Assembly: GCA_020628645.1 (NCBI GenBank)
Contig: JAHDES010000019.1
Coordinates: 1 to 64,000, forward strand
Direction of reading: 5' to 3'
DNA length: 64,000 nt
DNA from: Saprospiraceae bacterium
Lineage (GTDB): Bacteria; Bacteroidota; Bacteroidia; Chitinophagales; Saprospiraceae
Shown here: piece after piece, positions 6,000 through 14,850 of the stretch
Layout of the letters: every line of letters begins with the position of its first letter
Numbering within the stretch: the stretch's first letter is position 1
Made by a program: the position numbers and the translations under genes
Notes under the pieces: model-generated
What the model was told of the DNA's origin: nothing
The model's input: the letters and a program-made list of their open reading frames with translations, nothing else
Databases searched by the model: none

Positions 6000-8933
6000 T
6001 CAATTGCTAATAATCTTTTGGTATACTACAAGCCCATTTAAATTCAACTTCATAAAGTACATTCCTTGCGATACATGTGTCAAATCGCAATAATACTCTT
6101 GTGCATGGATTTTAGATGTAGCGACCTCACCCATAAATACGCCTTTCGCATCATATAAGTGAACCTGTAAAGAAGTAATTTCTTCCTCCAATTGTATTGT
6201 AATTCCTGACTGAGTAGGATTTGGAAAGAGCTTAAAACTAGACGAAATGGAGTTTGTAGTAGCAACTGTCGGCATAAAATTGACGATGACAACACTATCA
6301 CAACCATTCATATCAGTATAAATAAATTCTTGGGTATAAGGCTCGTTTCCGTTGGCAATTAAGGAATCTATTTCTGTATAAACCGTAGGCAATACCATAA
6401 AATGATTCGTCAATTCTAATTGATAACTGTTAAATAAAATGTGTTCTATATTAGAGAAGTCTTCTACATTGGTACTATCATTTTCACATAAATAAGTAGT
6501 TGTTTCTTGTTGAATATAGGGACGATCTCGATAGGTATGAAAGATTTCTGGGGTAACAATTGGATCATTATCATCAAAATAGATAGATGCTTGATTCGTA
6601 ATCTGTGTATTTAAAGGTGTATCTGATTTAGGGGTGATTTGAAATTTAATAAAGCCTTGAGAAGCCAATTCATTAGTCGTGCTATCAGGGAGTTCTATTT
6701 CGTCAAAACGAAAAACTAAAGTAGTTTGCTCTTCTATGGAGAAGGTATAAGGATGGCTACTCATTATAATGCTAAGGGTCGTCAAATCTAAATGTGCTGA
6801 GAGGGTATCTCTTATCTCCACACAACCAGCAGTGGAGGAACTTGTGTTTTGAAATCCTATTTGGTAATCAATGGGATTTAAGGCATAAATATCTTTCGTT
6901 GGGCCAACACCTGAAGGCTGGGCATCTACTCTATTTAAAGTGGCAAAATATTTACTTTGTTGACAATCTATATCTACAAACGGGCTAAAATCATTTAAAA
7001 TAAACTGATTGATAAATTCAAATTCCATTAATGAATCTACTATACACCCCGCCACTGTAGCCGAGGGTATTCCATTATCAGGATGATTTTCCGCTTGCTC
7101 TGCTTCTAGTCGATAAATTCCTCCTTCATCTAAAAATTTGACATTCATCGTTTCTGCTGCTCCTAATTGAACAGAATCAATACGAAGCATTAACTCATCT
7201 TCTGTCACAATAAATACAGAAGAATTAGTCATTGGATCTCCTACATTAATGAGTTTAAATTGGATCGAATCTCCATTACAAGATCCCTCTACTTCGAGGC
7301 TAGAACCATCCCACATGATATTTGGAGGCAAACAAGTAGAATCTGGATAAACATGTGCTTCTACACAATGGGCTTGACCAATGTAAGCTGAATCACATTC
7401 CAATAAAGTATAAAGGTTAAATAACTTACATTCATTTACAGCTACATCCCCTACATCAAAACGATATAATTGACCATCTGAAGAAGTCAGTGGAATACTG
7501 GCATCTAAATAACTTAGGTGCTCATCAAGAATAACTTCAATATAAACATCATGTTCTGGAGACGTGCCTTCATTACAATACTGAACGTAATATTGATTTT
7601 CGTCGCAGTATCTTAAAATGGGCGTTCCAATATCCACTTTCATGAATCCACACTCATATATTGCCGTAGCTGGAACATTAATTTGCAATGAATCTGCTCC
7701 ATTTGAAAAACTCACTAAACTATCTATAATACAACTCTCCCAATAGGCATTAGGGGATTTGGCGGTTAATTCAAAATTGCCATTAGGAACTTGCATGACA
7801 TAATTGCCTAAACTATCCGAAATGGCATAGTACGAAGCATCTCCTTCAAGCTCAATCATCCAATTTCGTAATCCTAAGCTTCCATCATCGTACACACAAT
7901 CCTCATTTTCATCTTGAGCGACTGTTCCGAAGATAAAATTAGGATTGGCGCAATTCCCTATGCCACTGGAACAAAATAAATGAAATGAATTGCCATAGTC
8001 TGGTAATCCAGGATTATTGTAAAACTCAACGGTTACATCAGGTCTACAGAGTCCTTCAAATTCAGGAGGATAGCATCCCTCAAATTGATTATTAGATAGG
8101 TATAGTTCTCTATAGCCACGCTCGCCTAAATAAGCAGGAAGCTGCCCAGTTATACCACATTCTGCTAAGCCTATTTCATCTAATTCAGCTAATTGTTCAA
8201 TTCCAGCAGGGAATGGTCCATTAATAGTGTGACTGGAAGCATGCAAAATGAGCAACTGCTCATATTCATGGATATTGGAAAGTAAAGATGAATCAAAATC
8301 ATTATAACTTAAAAATAGAAAAACCAAATCTTCTAAATCCTTCATACAATCTGGCAAAGTACCTGTTAGGTAATTACCTGTGAGAGATAGAATAGCCAAG
8401 GATTCTAGATTGCAAAGCGTCTCAGGAATCGTGCCTGTTAAACGATTTTTATTAAAACTGAGACTTACAAGTTTAGTTAAATCACCTATAAAGTCAGGGA
8501 CATTACCAGACAAGCCGCCAGCTAATAATAAGGTTTCTAGTTCTGTTAAATTGGCTAAAGTACTGGGAATCTCACCCCATAAAACTCCACCAATCCGCAA
8601 ATATGTCAAGGCTGTTAAGTTACCTAATTCATCGGGTAATGGCCCAATTAAATTTGAACTATGAAGAATGAGTTGATTTACTCGCCCACTTGGATTCAAT
8701 TGCACGCCCCACCATTCATCCATTGGTCGATTTAGGTCCCAAACTGTATCCACCCAAATATTTTCCCAATTATCCCCACCAAGTGAATTGTATAAACTCA
8801 CCAAAGCCAAAGAATCTTGTTCTCTTAAATCATTTGAAATAGTACAAGAAGTACTTGCCAAAGAAAAGAAAGGCAATAGGGATAAGACAAGTATTCCAAA
8901 TAAGGATAAAAAAGTATGTCTGTTCTGTCTCAT
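6000..8933 (-). CDS. Secreted leucine-rich-repeat protein with T9SS tail
   Basis: A 977-residue exported protein. After a signal peptide (about residues 1-26) comes a plant-type LRR solenoid (about 35-320) with repeated LxxLxxLxLxxNxLxGxIP-like units such as LVSLSFNKNRLTGTIPETL. The middle holds carboxypeptidase-regulatory-like and DUF11/DUF7619-type repeats: the segment with IDYQIGFQNT and FDDNDPIVTPEI is typical of DUF7619. The last 80 residues are a T9SS type A sorting domain (FKLFPNPTQSG to YQKIISN). It is probably a cell-surface adhesin or matrix protein. It is a single gene with its own terminator. Confidence 0.88.
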   Translation of the reverse strand: MRQNRHTFLSLFGILVLSLLPFFSLASTSCTISNDLREQDSLALVSLYNSLGGDNWENIWVDTVWDLNRPMDEWWGVQLNPSGRVNQLILHSSNLIGPLPDELGNLTALTYLRIGGVLWGEIPSTLANLTELETLLLAGGLSGNVPDFIGDLTKLVSLSFNKNRLTGTIPETLCNLESLAILSLTGNYLTGTLPDCMKDLEDLVFLFLSYNDFDSSLLSNIHEYEQLLILHASSHTINGPFPAGIEQLAELDEIGLAECGITGQLPAYLGERGYRELYLSNNQFEGCYPPEFEGLCRPDVTVEFYNNPGLPDYGNSFHLFCSSGIGNCANPNFIFGTVAQDENEDCVYDDGSLGLRNWMIELEGDASYYAISDSLGNYVMQVPNGNFELTAKSPNAYWESCIIDSLVSFSNGADSLQINVPATAIYECGFMKVDIGTPILRYCDENQYYVQYCNEGTSPEHDVYIEVILDEHLSYLDASIPLTSSDGQLYRFDVGDVAVNECKLFNLYTLLECDSAYIGQAHCVEAHVYPDSTCLPPNIMWDGSSLEVEGSCNGDSIQFKLINVGDPMTNSSVFIVTEDELMLRIDSVQLGAAETMNVKFLDEGGIYRLEAEQAENHPDNGIPSATVAGCIVDSLMEFEFINQFILNDFSPFVDIDCQQSKYFATLNRVDAQPSGVGPTKDIYALNPIDYQIGFQNTSSSTAGCVEIRDTLSAHLDLTTLSIIMSSHPYTFSIEEQTTLVFRFDEIELPDSTTNELASQGFIKFQITPKSDTPLNTQITNQASIYFDDNDPIVTPEIFHTYRDRPYIQQETTTYLCENDSTNVEDFSNIEHILFNSYQLELTNHFMVLPTVYTEIDSLIANGNEPYTQEFIYTDMNGCDSVVIVNFMPTVATTNSISSSFKLFPNPTQSGITIQLEEEITSLQVHLYDAKGVFMGEVATSKIHAQEYYCDLTHVSQGMYFMKLNLNGLVVYQKIISN

Positions 8934-9076
8934 GGTAATTTCTCAGTTAAACTACTACAAAGTAAGGGGTCTTTTAGTAGTTTTCCTATTACAAATTTGC
9001 CAAAAACTTATTTTTTAAATAAATTTGTTTATTGATTATCAATATTTTAACTGCAATAAACCGCAAATACTTTTAA

Positions 9077-10480
9077 ATGAAGAAAACTAAATTATATCAA
9101 GTGCTTTCTAATTTTTCTTTGTGGGAATTGCGTCATTTATTACAATTTGTAGAATCGCCTTTTTTTAATCGTCGTTCGGATGTTATTCTTTTATTGAAAC
9201 AATTCATTGCTCATCGAAAAACACCACGTCTACCATTTTTGAAAGATAAAACCCATCTACAGCATTTTCCAACTTATGATAAAGAACAATTTTTTATGGT
9301 ATGTAGTCGATTATTTAAATTGACTGAACAATTTCTAGCTTTTCGTCATTTGAAAGAAGATCCATTACAACTAAAACAGAATACCTCCTTAGCTTATCGA
9401 AAACTTAAATTAGATAGTTTTTTTGAGAAAAACATTCAAGACGCGGCTAAATTATTAGAAAAACAAAATTTACGCGATAGTAATTATTTCTTTAAAACAT
9501 TTCAACTGGAATATGAACGGTATGATTATATTGAAAGTCATAATCGTACTAAAACGTCTAATTTACAGCAAACCATTGATGCTTTTGACCAATATTATTT
9601 TAGTCAAAAACTTAGAATTGCTTGTTATGTAGAGGCTCGAAAAAGTGTTTATAAAAAGAATTTTGATCAAGATTTTCTCTCCTCTGTGATCAATTATATT
9701 GAAGCAAAACCCCATTTACAAGAAATACCAGCAATTGCTATTTATTATTATTGCTATTTAGCTATGGTTCGTTCGGAAAATGAAGTATATTTTCAGCAAT
9801 TCCGCGAATTAATTAAAACTTATAAGACTTATTTCGATGAGCGTGAAAGCCGAGATATTTTATTATTAGCCATTAATTATTGTATTAAGCAAACCAATAT
9901 TGGGTTCTCTCGATACATAGAAGAATTATTTGAATTGTATAAAAATGGAATTGAAGAAGGCGTGCTTATCGAAAATAATCATTTGAGTACTTACACCTTT
10001 AATAACGCAATCTCTGCAGCTTTACAATTAAAAAAGTACGATTGGACGGTTCAGTTTATTCAAGCATATAAAAAATATTTGTCTCCGTCGGATCAAAACC
10101 CCATAAGCAATTATAATTTAGGTAGACTTTATTTTCTAAAAAAAGAATATGATAAAGCCCTAGATGCTATTTATAATTTTAGCACCAAAGATTACCTACT
10201 CAATCTTCGAGCTCGTACGCTCACGATCAAAATATATTACACTTTAGGAGAATCATATGCAGATCTTATGGAATCGCAAATCAGTAGTATGAAAACGTAT
10301 TTACATCGTAAAGAAATCGTGGGTTATCATCGAGAGTATATCCAACAATTTTTGAGTTTCCTTCAACAAATTATTAATCTACCTTCTTTTGAAAAGCAGA
10401 AACGAGCTGCTCTTCGAGAAAAAATTAAGAACAGTAAATTACTTTTTGAAAAAGAGTGGTTGTTAAGTATTTTGGAATAA
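9077..10480 (+). CDS. Conserved helical protein of unknown function
   Basis: A 467-residue, mostly alpha-helical cytoplasmic protein with no signal peptide. The pattern of Tyr, Phe and Leu at helix-pair spacing (for example YNLGRLYFLKKEYDKALDAI near residues 347-366) suggests a TPR-like superhelix in its C-terminal half, which usually binds other proteins. I do not recognise a named family. It is divergent from the LRR gene and convergent with the S74 gene, with only three bases between the two stops. It is unlikely to be a phage or mobile gene. Confidence 0.75.
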   Translation: MKKTKLYQVLSNFSLWELRHLLQFVESPFFNRRSDVILLLKQFIAHRKTPRLPFLKDKTHLQHFPTYDKEQFFMVCSRLFKLTEQFLAFRHLKEDPLQLKQNTSLAYRKLKLDSFFEKNIQDAAKLLEKQNLRDSNYFFKTFQLEYERYDYIESHNRTKTSNLQQTIDAFDQYYFSQKLRIACYVEARKSVYKKNFDQDFLSSVINYIEAKPHLQEIPAIAIYYYCYLAMVRSENEVYFQQFRELIKTYKTYFDERESRDILLLAINYCIKQTNIGFSRYIEELFELYKNGIEEGVLIENNHLSTYTFNNAISAALQLKKYDWTVQFIQAYKKYLSPSDQNPISNYNLGRLYFLKKEYDKALDAIYNFSTKDYLLNLRARTLTIKIYYTLGESYADLMESQISSMKTYLHRKEIVGYHREYIQQFLSFLQQIINLPSFEKQKRAALREKIKNSKLLFEKEWLLSILE

Positions 10481-10483
10481 GTT

Positions 10484-11380
10484 CTACTCCTTATGTTCAA
10501 GTTGTTCTATACGTTTTTTGAGGGCCTCCAACTCTTCTTGCTGTGTCTCAATCATCGTTTGTTGTGCTTTAATCCCTTCTAATAAAACAGGAATTAAACC
10601 TATATAATCAACTGATTGAAGTTGGGTAGCTTCATTGGTTTCCACTAATTCTGGAAGAACCGCCTCTACTTCTTGTGCCAAAACTCCAATTCGATTACTT
10701 TTCACTACATCTGTATTAGGAAGATGATAATCATATTGCCAAGCTTGTAAGGCTTTTATTTTTTCAATAGGATGTTCAACAGGACGAAGATTTTCTTTTA
10801 AACGTGCATCTGAAGAAGCCAAAAAAGTAACACAATTAATATCTGTAGCAAAAACCTCTTTGTATAAAAAATCAGGTGCACCAATTTGCCCTGTATTATT
10901 CGCTAAAGGGAAATAATTTTTAGCACGGATCGTTTCAGACCACAAACGTTTCCACTGATTATTAAGATCGCCAATTTCATACATTAAATGCCCATTAGAC
11001 AAAATCGTATCAGCATGAAAAGTAGATCCATAAATATGAAACCAACGATGCCCTGGTTTACCCAAAAAACCAACATAATTTCCAGAAGGTTTAATGACAG
11101 GATGATCGTAATTAGGGTCAATAGAGGTCGCAGAATTATCAAATTCTAAGGCATACAATCCTGTTTTGAACTTAATACCACTTTCATCATCGCCCAAAGT
11201 TGTAAAATGTGGACGTAAATCGACATAGATTTTATAATCCGCACTATTGTTGGGGGTTTGTGTACCAATCAGAAAATTTTTGTCGGTATCTACTGGAAAA
11301 ATATGAGTCGTATTAGAGTCAAATTGTGCAAATAGAGGTATCGTAATTAAGGTGATCAAAATTGCTTTGAGAAGGCGCAT
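10484..11380 (-). CDS. Exported protein with S74 (endosialidase chaperone) domain
   Basis: A 298-residue protein with an N-terminal signal peptide (MRLLKAILITLITIPLFAQ). The C-terminal 110 residues form a peptidase S74 domain: the signature SSDARLKENL with the Ser and Lys of the self-cleaving dyad, then NRIGVLAQEVEAVLPELV, and a terminal coiled coil (IETQQEELEALKKRIEQLE). Such domains act as intramolecular chaperones that trimerise the N-terminal part and then cut themselves off. The N-terminal region (20-180) resembles the fibre segments that precede S74 domains in Bacteroidota surface proteins. It ends three bases from the convergent neighbour. Confidence 0.85.
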   Translation of the reverse strand: MRLLKAILITLITIPLFAQFDSNTTHIFPVDTDKNFLIGTQTPNNSADYKIYVDLRPHFTTLGDDESGIKFKTGLYALEFDNSATSIDPNYDHPVIKPSGNYVGFLGKPGHRWFHIYGSTFHADTILSNGHLMYEIGDLNNQWKRLWSETIRAKNYFPLANNTGQIGAPDFLYKEVFATDINCVTFLASSDARLKENLRPVEHPIEKIKALQAWQYDYHLPNTDVVKSNRIGVLAQEVEAVLPELVETNEATQLQSVDYIGLIPVLLEGIKAQQTMIETQQEELEALKKRIEQLEHKE

Positions 11381-11457
11381 AATCTGGTGGATTTAGTCAA
11401 TAAATAGTGTTGAAGATACAATACATACCTTAACTATCCACAAACCTATAAAATAAT

Positions 11458-11811
11458 TTATTCTCCCCTCTTTTTACAATGCTCCTTCCAACGATTTTTG
11501 AATTCATGGCGTTCTTCTTCGCTCATATTCATCCATTTTTCACGCGCCATACGTTTGCCTTCACGCCAGCGCTTACCTTTTCCACGAAAACGATGAAAAA
11601 AGCCTCCAAACAAAACGCGGAATAAGACAAACAATCCCACAGCTTGCCAATAAGTGAGTGGACGCACATCAACTACTTTAGTCAATATCGCATTCCATAA
11701 GAACATCACTAGCCCACCTGCCAAAGCAGCAAATGCCAAGGCAAATCCAGCAAAGAGCAATATCCGTTTAGGATGCCATTTTTTTCGGTAAGATGTGGTA
11801 TTATGATTCAT
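11458..11811 (-). CDS. Two-helix membrane protein in sigma operon
   Basis: A 117-residue protein with two hydrophobic helices (about 17-40 and 55-70) and a basic C-terminal tail (SEEERHEFKNRWKEHCKK). It lies 10 bp downstream of the ECF sigma gene and is almost certainly co-transcribed. By position it could restrain the sigma factor at the membrane as an anti-sigma factor, but it has no zinc-binding HxxxCxxC motif of the common ZAS anti-sigma family. The function is open. Confidence 0.7.
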   Translation of the reverse strand: MNHNTTSYRKKWHPKRILLFAGFALAFAALAGGLVMFLWNAILTKVVDVRPLTYWQAVGLFVLFRVLFGGFFHRFRGKGKRWREGKRMAREKWMNMSEEERHEFKNRWKEHCKKRGE

Positions 11812-11821
11812 GTTTATTAAT

Positions 11822-12376
11822 TTAATCTGCTAAAAATTCAGTGTACAAATTTTGTAATCGTTGTCTCAAATGCTGTACGGCATAGCGTTTTCTGGAAATT
11901 AGCGTTTTAATATTCACGCCTGTTCGATCGCTGATTTCTTGAAAGGTTTGATCTTCCAATTCATTCCAAACAAATACATTTCGTTGATTTTCAGGCAATT
12001 CATCGAGTGCTGCAAATAATTCCTCCCAAAAAATAGCTTTTAAATCTTCATCTTCTGGTGCAGGAAAATCGGCGAGTAAAATATCTTTGATGTGGGTATC
12101 CCCTTCCTCATCTTCATAAGTCGTATCTAAAGATTCAGGGGTTTTTCTTCGATAATTATCCGTCACTTTATTCCGTGCCACCCGAAACAACCATGCATTA
12201 ATTTGCTCAATCGAATCAATATCCACTACTCGACTAAACTGATACCATACTTCTTGTAAAATATCTTCTGCATCCGCATTATTCGACACCCTATTTCGGA
12301 TAAACCCAAATAAGCGTTTGCTATACTGTTGTATAATATTCGTTCGATTTCGTTCTTCTGCCACAGGTGTAGCCAT
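11822..12376 (-). CDS. ECF-type RNA polymerase sigma factor
   Basis: A 184-residue sigma-70 family protein. Region 2 is at about residues 10-85 (LFGFIRNRVSNNADAEDILQ, followed by INAWLFRVARNKVTDNYRR) and region 4 at about 125-175 (LPENQRNVFVWNELEDQTFQ, then the helix-turn-helix with EISDRTGVNIKTLISRKRYA). There is no region 1.1 or 3, as expected for ECF sigmas. It leads an operon with the membrane protein at 11458-11811 and is divergent from the GIN-domain gene at 12638. That neighbour may be a target, but no ECF promoter can be proved from the sequence. Confidence 0.93.
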   Translation of the reverse strand: MATPVAEERNRTNIIQQYSKRLFGFIRNRVSNNADAEDILQEVWYQFSRVVDIDSIEQINAWLFRVARNKVTDNYRRKTPESLDTTYEDEEGDTHIKDILLADFPAPEDEDLKAIFWEELFAALDELPENQRNVFVWNELEDQTFQEISDRTGVNIKTLISRKRYAVQHLRQRLQNLYTEFLAD

Positions 12377-12637
12377 ATGTAAATTGATGTCTTTTAGTAG
12401 TGAAGACGATTGAGTTGGAAAATTACTTTAATTTTTTTTGAAAAATTTATTTTTCAAGCAAAATAATTATTTCCAGAACCAATATCTCTCCGCACAAATC
12501 TCTTCTCTCTATTCCCAAATCTCTAATCTAAAAAGAACACAACCAAAAAAAAAATTATCTCCTGAATAGGGGTATTCTATTATTCTCGTCGTCCTTAAAG
12601 TGTAAATCAATTATAAACCATCAAAAAATTACACCTC

Positions 12638-13351
12638 ATGCGAACGATATATTCAATTTTAACTTGTTTACTTTTTACGGTAAGTTTTACTTTTGCTCAA
12701 GATGATGTAGTTTGTGATATTCCAGCTTTTAGCAAAATAGATTTTGAAGGAAATGGCGAACTTATTTTAATACAAGGAGACGAACATTGTGTAGAAATCG
12801 ACACGCGCGAATACCATCACATTGATCGCATCGTCACGGAAGTACGTGGAAATACGCTCCACATTTATTACAATGAAGATTATTATGATACTTGGTCCAT
12901 GATCTTCGAACGTTTCCCTAAGATGTATGTAACGGTTACCTATCAGAACCTTGACGAAATAGAAGTAGAAGGAAAGGTGAAAATCATTGGAAATGATCCA
13001 ATCCGTGCAGAAGAAATCGAACTGGATTTTACAGGTTTCATCACTGGAGAACTCGAACTTTATGCGCAACACATTGAATTAGACACGGAAGGCTACACTA
13101 AAATGGACTTATACGGGGAAACGAAATCGCAAGAAATCTGCATGGAAGGTATGGGTCGCATTGATGCTAGCGAATTACAGGCTGCTATTTCAGAAGTCGA
13201 TTTAGAAGGTCGCGTTACCCTACGAATTAATACCACCGAAGAATTAGATGCCGATGTCTCTGGCTTGTCCAATATTTATTACAAAGGGAAACCTCAACGA
13301 CGAAATATTGATCGAGATGGATTTGTACGTGTACGTCCTTGTCGTTTTTAG
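12638..13351 (+). CDS. Secreted GIN-domain (DUF2807) protein
   Basis: A 237-residue exported protein with a signal peptide ending FTFAQ (about residue 21). The body is a right-handed beta-helix-like domain of the DUF2807/head GIN type: repeated short strands with alternating Glu/Asp and small residues (GNGELILIQGDEHCVEID, VRGNTLHIYYNE). These proteins are typical of Bacteroidota and are often placed beside ECF sigma or PspC-type envelope stress genes. Here it is divergent from an ECF sigma operon with 260 bp between. The biochemical role of the family is unknown. Confidence 0.85.
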   Translation: MRTIYSILTCLLFTVSFTFAQDDVVCDIPAFSKIDFEGNGELILIQGDEHCVEIDTREYHHIDRIVTEVRGNTLHIYYNEDYYDTWSMIFERFPKMYVTVTYQNLDEIEVEGKVKIIGNDPIRAEEIELDFTGFITGELELYAQHIELDTEGYTKMDLYGETKSQEICMEGMGRIDASELQAAISEVDLEGRVTLRINTTEELDADVSGLSNIYYKGKPQRRNIDRDGFVRVRPCRF

Positions 13352-13374
13352 AACAATCTTCATGTAAACATCCG

Positions 13375-13405
13375 AAGCCAAGTAAGATTAATCTCTACTT
13401 GGCTT
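13375..13405 (+). terminator. Intrinsic terminator after GIN-domain gene
   Basis: AAGCCAAGTA (13375-13384) pairs with TACTTGGCTT (13396-13405) and is followed by TTCCTATTT. Confidence 0.8.
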
Positions 13406-13494
13406 TTCCTATTTGTAAATATTAAGTACAAAAATATAAATATTTTATTTCGCAAGACTTTCCCTGCATCAAAAAAAATTGTACTTTTGAAATC

Positions 13495-13899
13495 GTGAAT
13501 AGAAACCCACATACGATCAAACTACTGATTCTCTTTATGTTGAGTCCGTTTTTCAATCTGTTTAATACAGATGGAGAGCGTTCCATGCAAGAGATGTCCT
13601 ACCTTTGGTCCTTATATGGAAATGAACGCACTGCACAAGATACAAGAGACACAAAAGAAACAATTGTAAGTGTTTTCGACCTTCCACTTCACACCATCTT
13701 ATCTGTTGATTTTCAATCCATTGTACAACAACTTAAAGCAAGCACCCCAACGATTCCTAGTTTCAATGGTGCTTGTAGTACATTAGAATTAGCAGAGCGT
13801 ACTTTTCTATTAGCGCACTTTCAAAGTGCTGCTGATACTGATGCTACACAACTTCCTGTAAACGATTTAAATCTTCTCTTCCAAGTTTTCTTGATTTGA
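13495..13899 (+). CDS. Small protein of unknown function, start uncertain
   Basis: An open frame of 134 codons with a GTG start at 13495; an ATG at 13537 is an alternative. A TACTTTTG box (13482-13489), matching the Bacteroidota -7 consensus TAnnTTTG, lies only six bases before the GTG, so a transcript from it would be leaderless or use the later start. The N-terminus is hydrophobic (IKLLILFMLSPFFNLF) and may be a signal or membrane anchor; the rest has no recognisable motif. The AraC regulator follows 87 bp downstream and could be co-transcribed. Confidence 0.45.
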   Translation: MNRNPHTIKLLILFMLSPFFNLFNTDGERSMQEMSYLWSLYGNERTAQDTRDTKETIVSVFDLPLHTILSVDFQSIVQQLKASTPTIPSFNGACSTLELAERTFLLAHFQSAADTDATQLPVNDLNLLFQVFLI

Positions 13900-13986
13900 T
13901 TCCTACTATTTTTTGAGTTTTTCAACAATACAGCATTCGCCTGTATGGTATTTATCTTTTATTTCAAAAATTCTAAAAAAATAGTC

Positions 13987-14583
13987 ATGGGAACCTATCA
14001 AAAGAAGACCTTCTTCATTAAAAATATGGTTTGTACACGTTGTATCTACGTCGTGAAAAATATATTTGAAGCCGCCAATTATGAGATTTTAGACCTACAA
14101 TTAGGTGAAATTCATGTACAAGCTAAAGCCTTTGCACACCAACCCAATATATTAGAGGAACAATTACAAACATTCGGCTTGTCGCTTATTCGCAATAAAG
14201 AAGAAATTTTAGTAGAAAAAATAAAATCTACGATTATCCACTTCGTTCATTTAGGGGAAGATATTTCTAATATGAATTTATCTGATTATCTAAGTCAAGC
14301 ATTAGATTTACCCTACAAACAAATCCGTAAGACCTTTAGAGAATGGAATGAACTCACCATTGAAAAATACTACATTCTTCAAAAGGTAGAACGCGCCAAA
14401 GAATTGCTACAATACAATGATTTAAGCATCAAAGAAATCGCCTTTAAATTGGGCTATTGCAGTCTACAACATTTGTCTAATCAATTTAAAACGGTTACAG
14501 GCACATCACCAAAAGCTTATAAAGTGGCTGGAATTAACCACCGTATTTCAGTTGATCGAATTGGAGTAGCTGCGATTGGTTAG
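13987..14583 (+). CDS. AraC-family regulator with N-terminal HMA-like domain
   Basis: A 198-residue protein starting at the ATG at 13987; the frame is open 14 codons further upstream but without better support. Residues about 6-72 look like a heavy-metal-associated domain, with the metal motif MVCTRC (Cys16 and Cys19) in the expected place after the first strand. Residues about 80-185 are an AraC helix-turn-helix pair (LSIKEIAFKLGYCSLQHLSN, then FKTVTGTSPKAYK). Such a fusion would sense copper or another soft metal directly. No metal efflux gene is adjacent, so its target is elsewhere. Confidence 0.82.
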   Translation: MGTYQKKTFFIKNMVCTRCIYVVKNIFEAANYEILDLQLGEIHVQAKAFAHQPNILEEQLQTFGLSLIRNKEEILVEKIKSTIIHFVHLGEDISNMNLSDYLSQALDLPYKQIRKTFREWNELTIEKYYILQKVERAKELLQYNDLSIKEIAFKLGYCSLQHLSNQFKTVTGTSPKAYKVAGINHRISVDRIGVAAIG

Positions 14584-14850
14584 AAAAGAATATTAAGTAC
14601 TTAGACAAGGTTATAAACAACTCAAGTATCAAGTTCAAGCACAAATAGGTAAACCTTAAAATAGCTTTTTTTGAACTTGCATTTGATACTTGCACTTGCA
14701 CTTTGGAAATCATTATTCTCAAGATGTTTCATCTAAGCATTCACCATATAATTGACAACTAAAAGAATAGTTCTTACTATTTACATATTTTGATTATTTT
14801 TCATAACTTTATCTTGTAAATAGAATTTTTTTGCGTATAAAATTGAAAAT

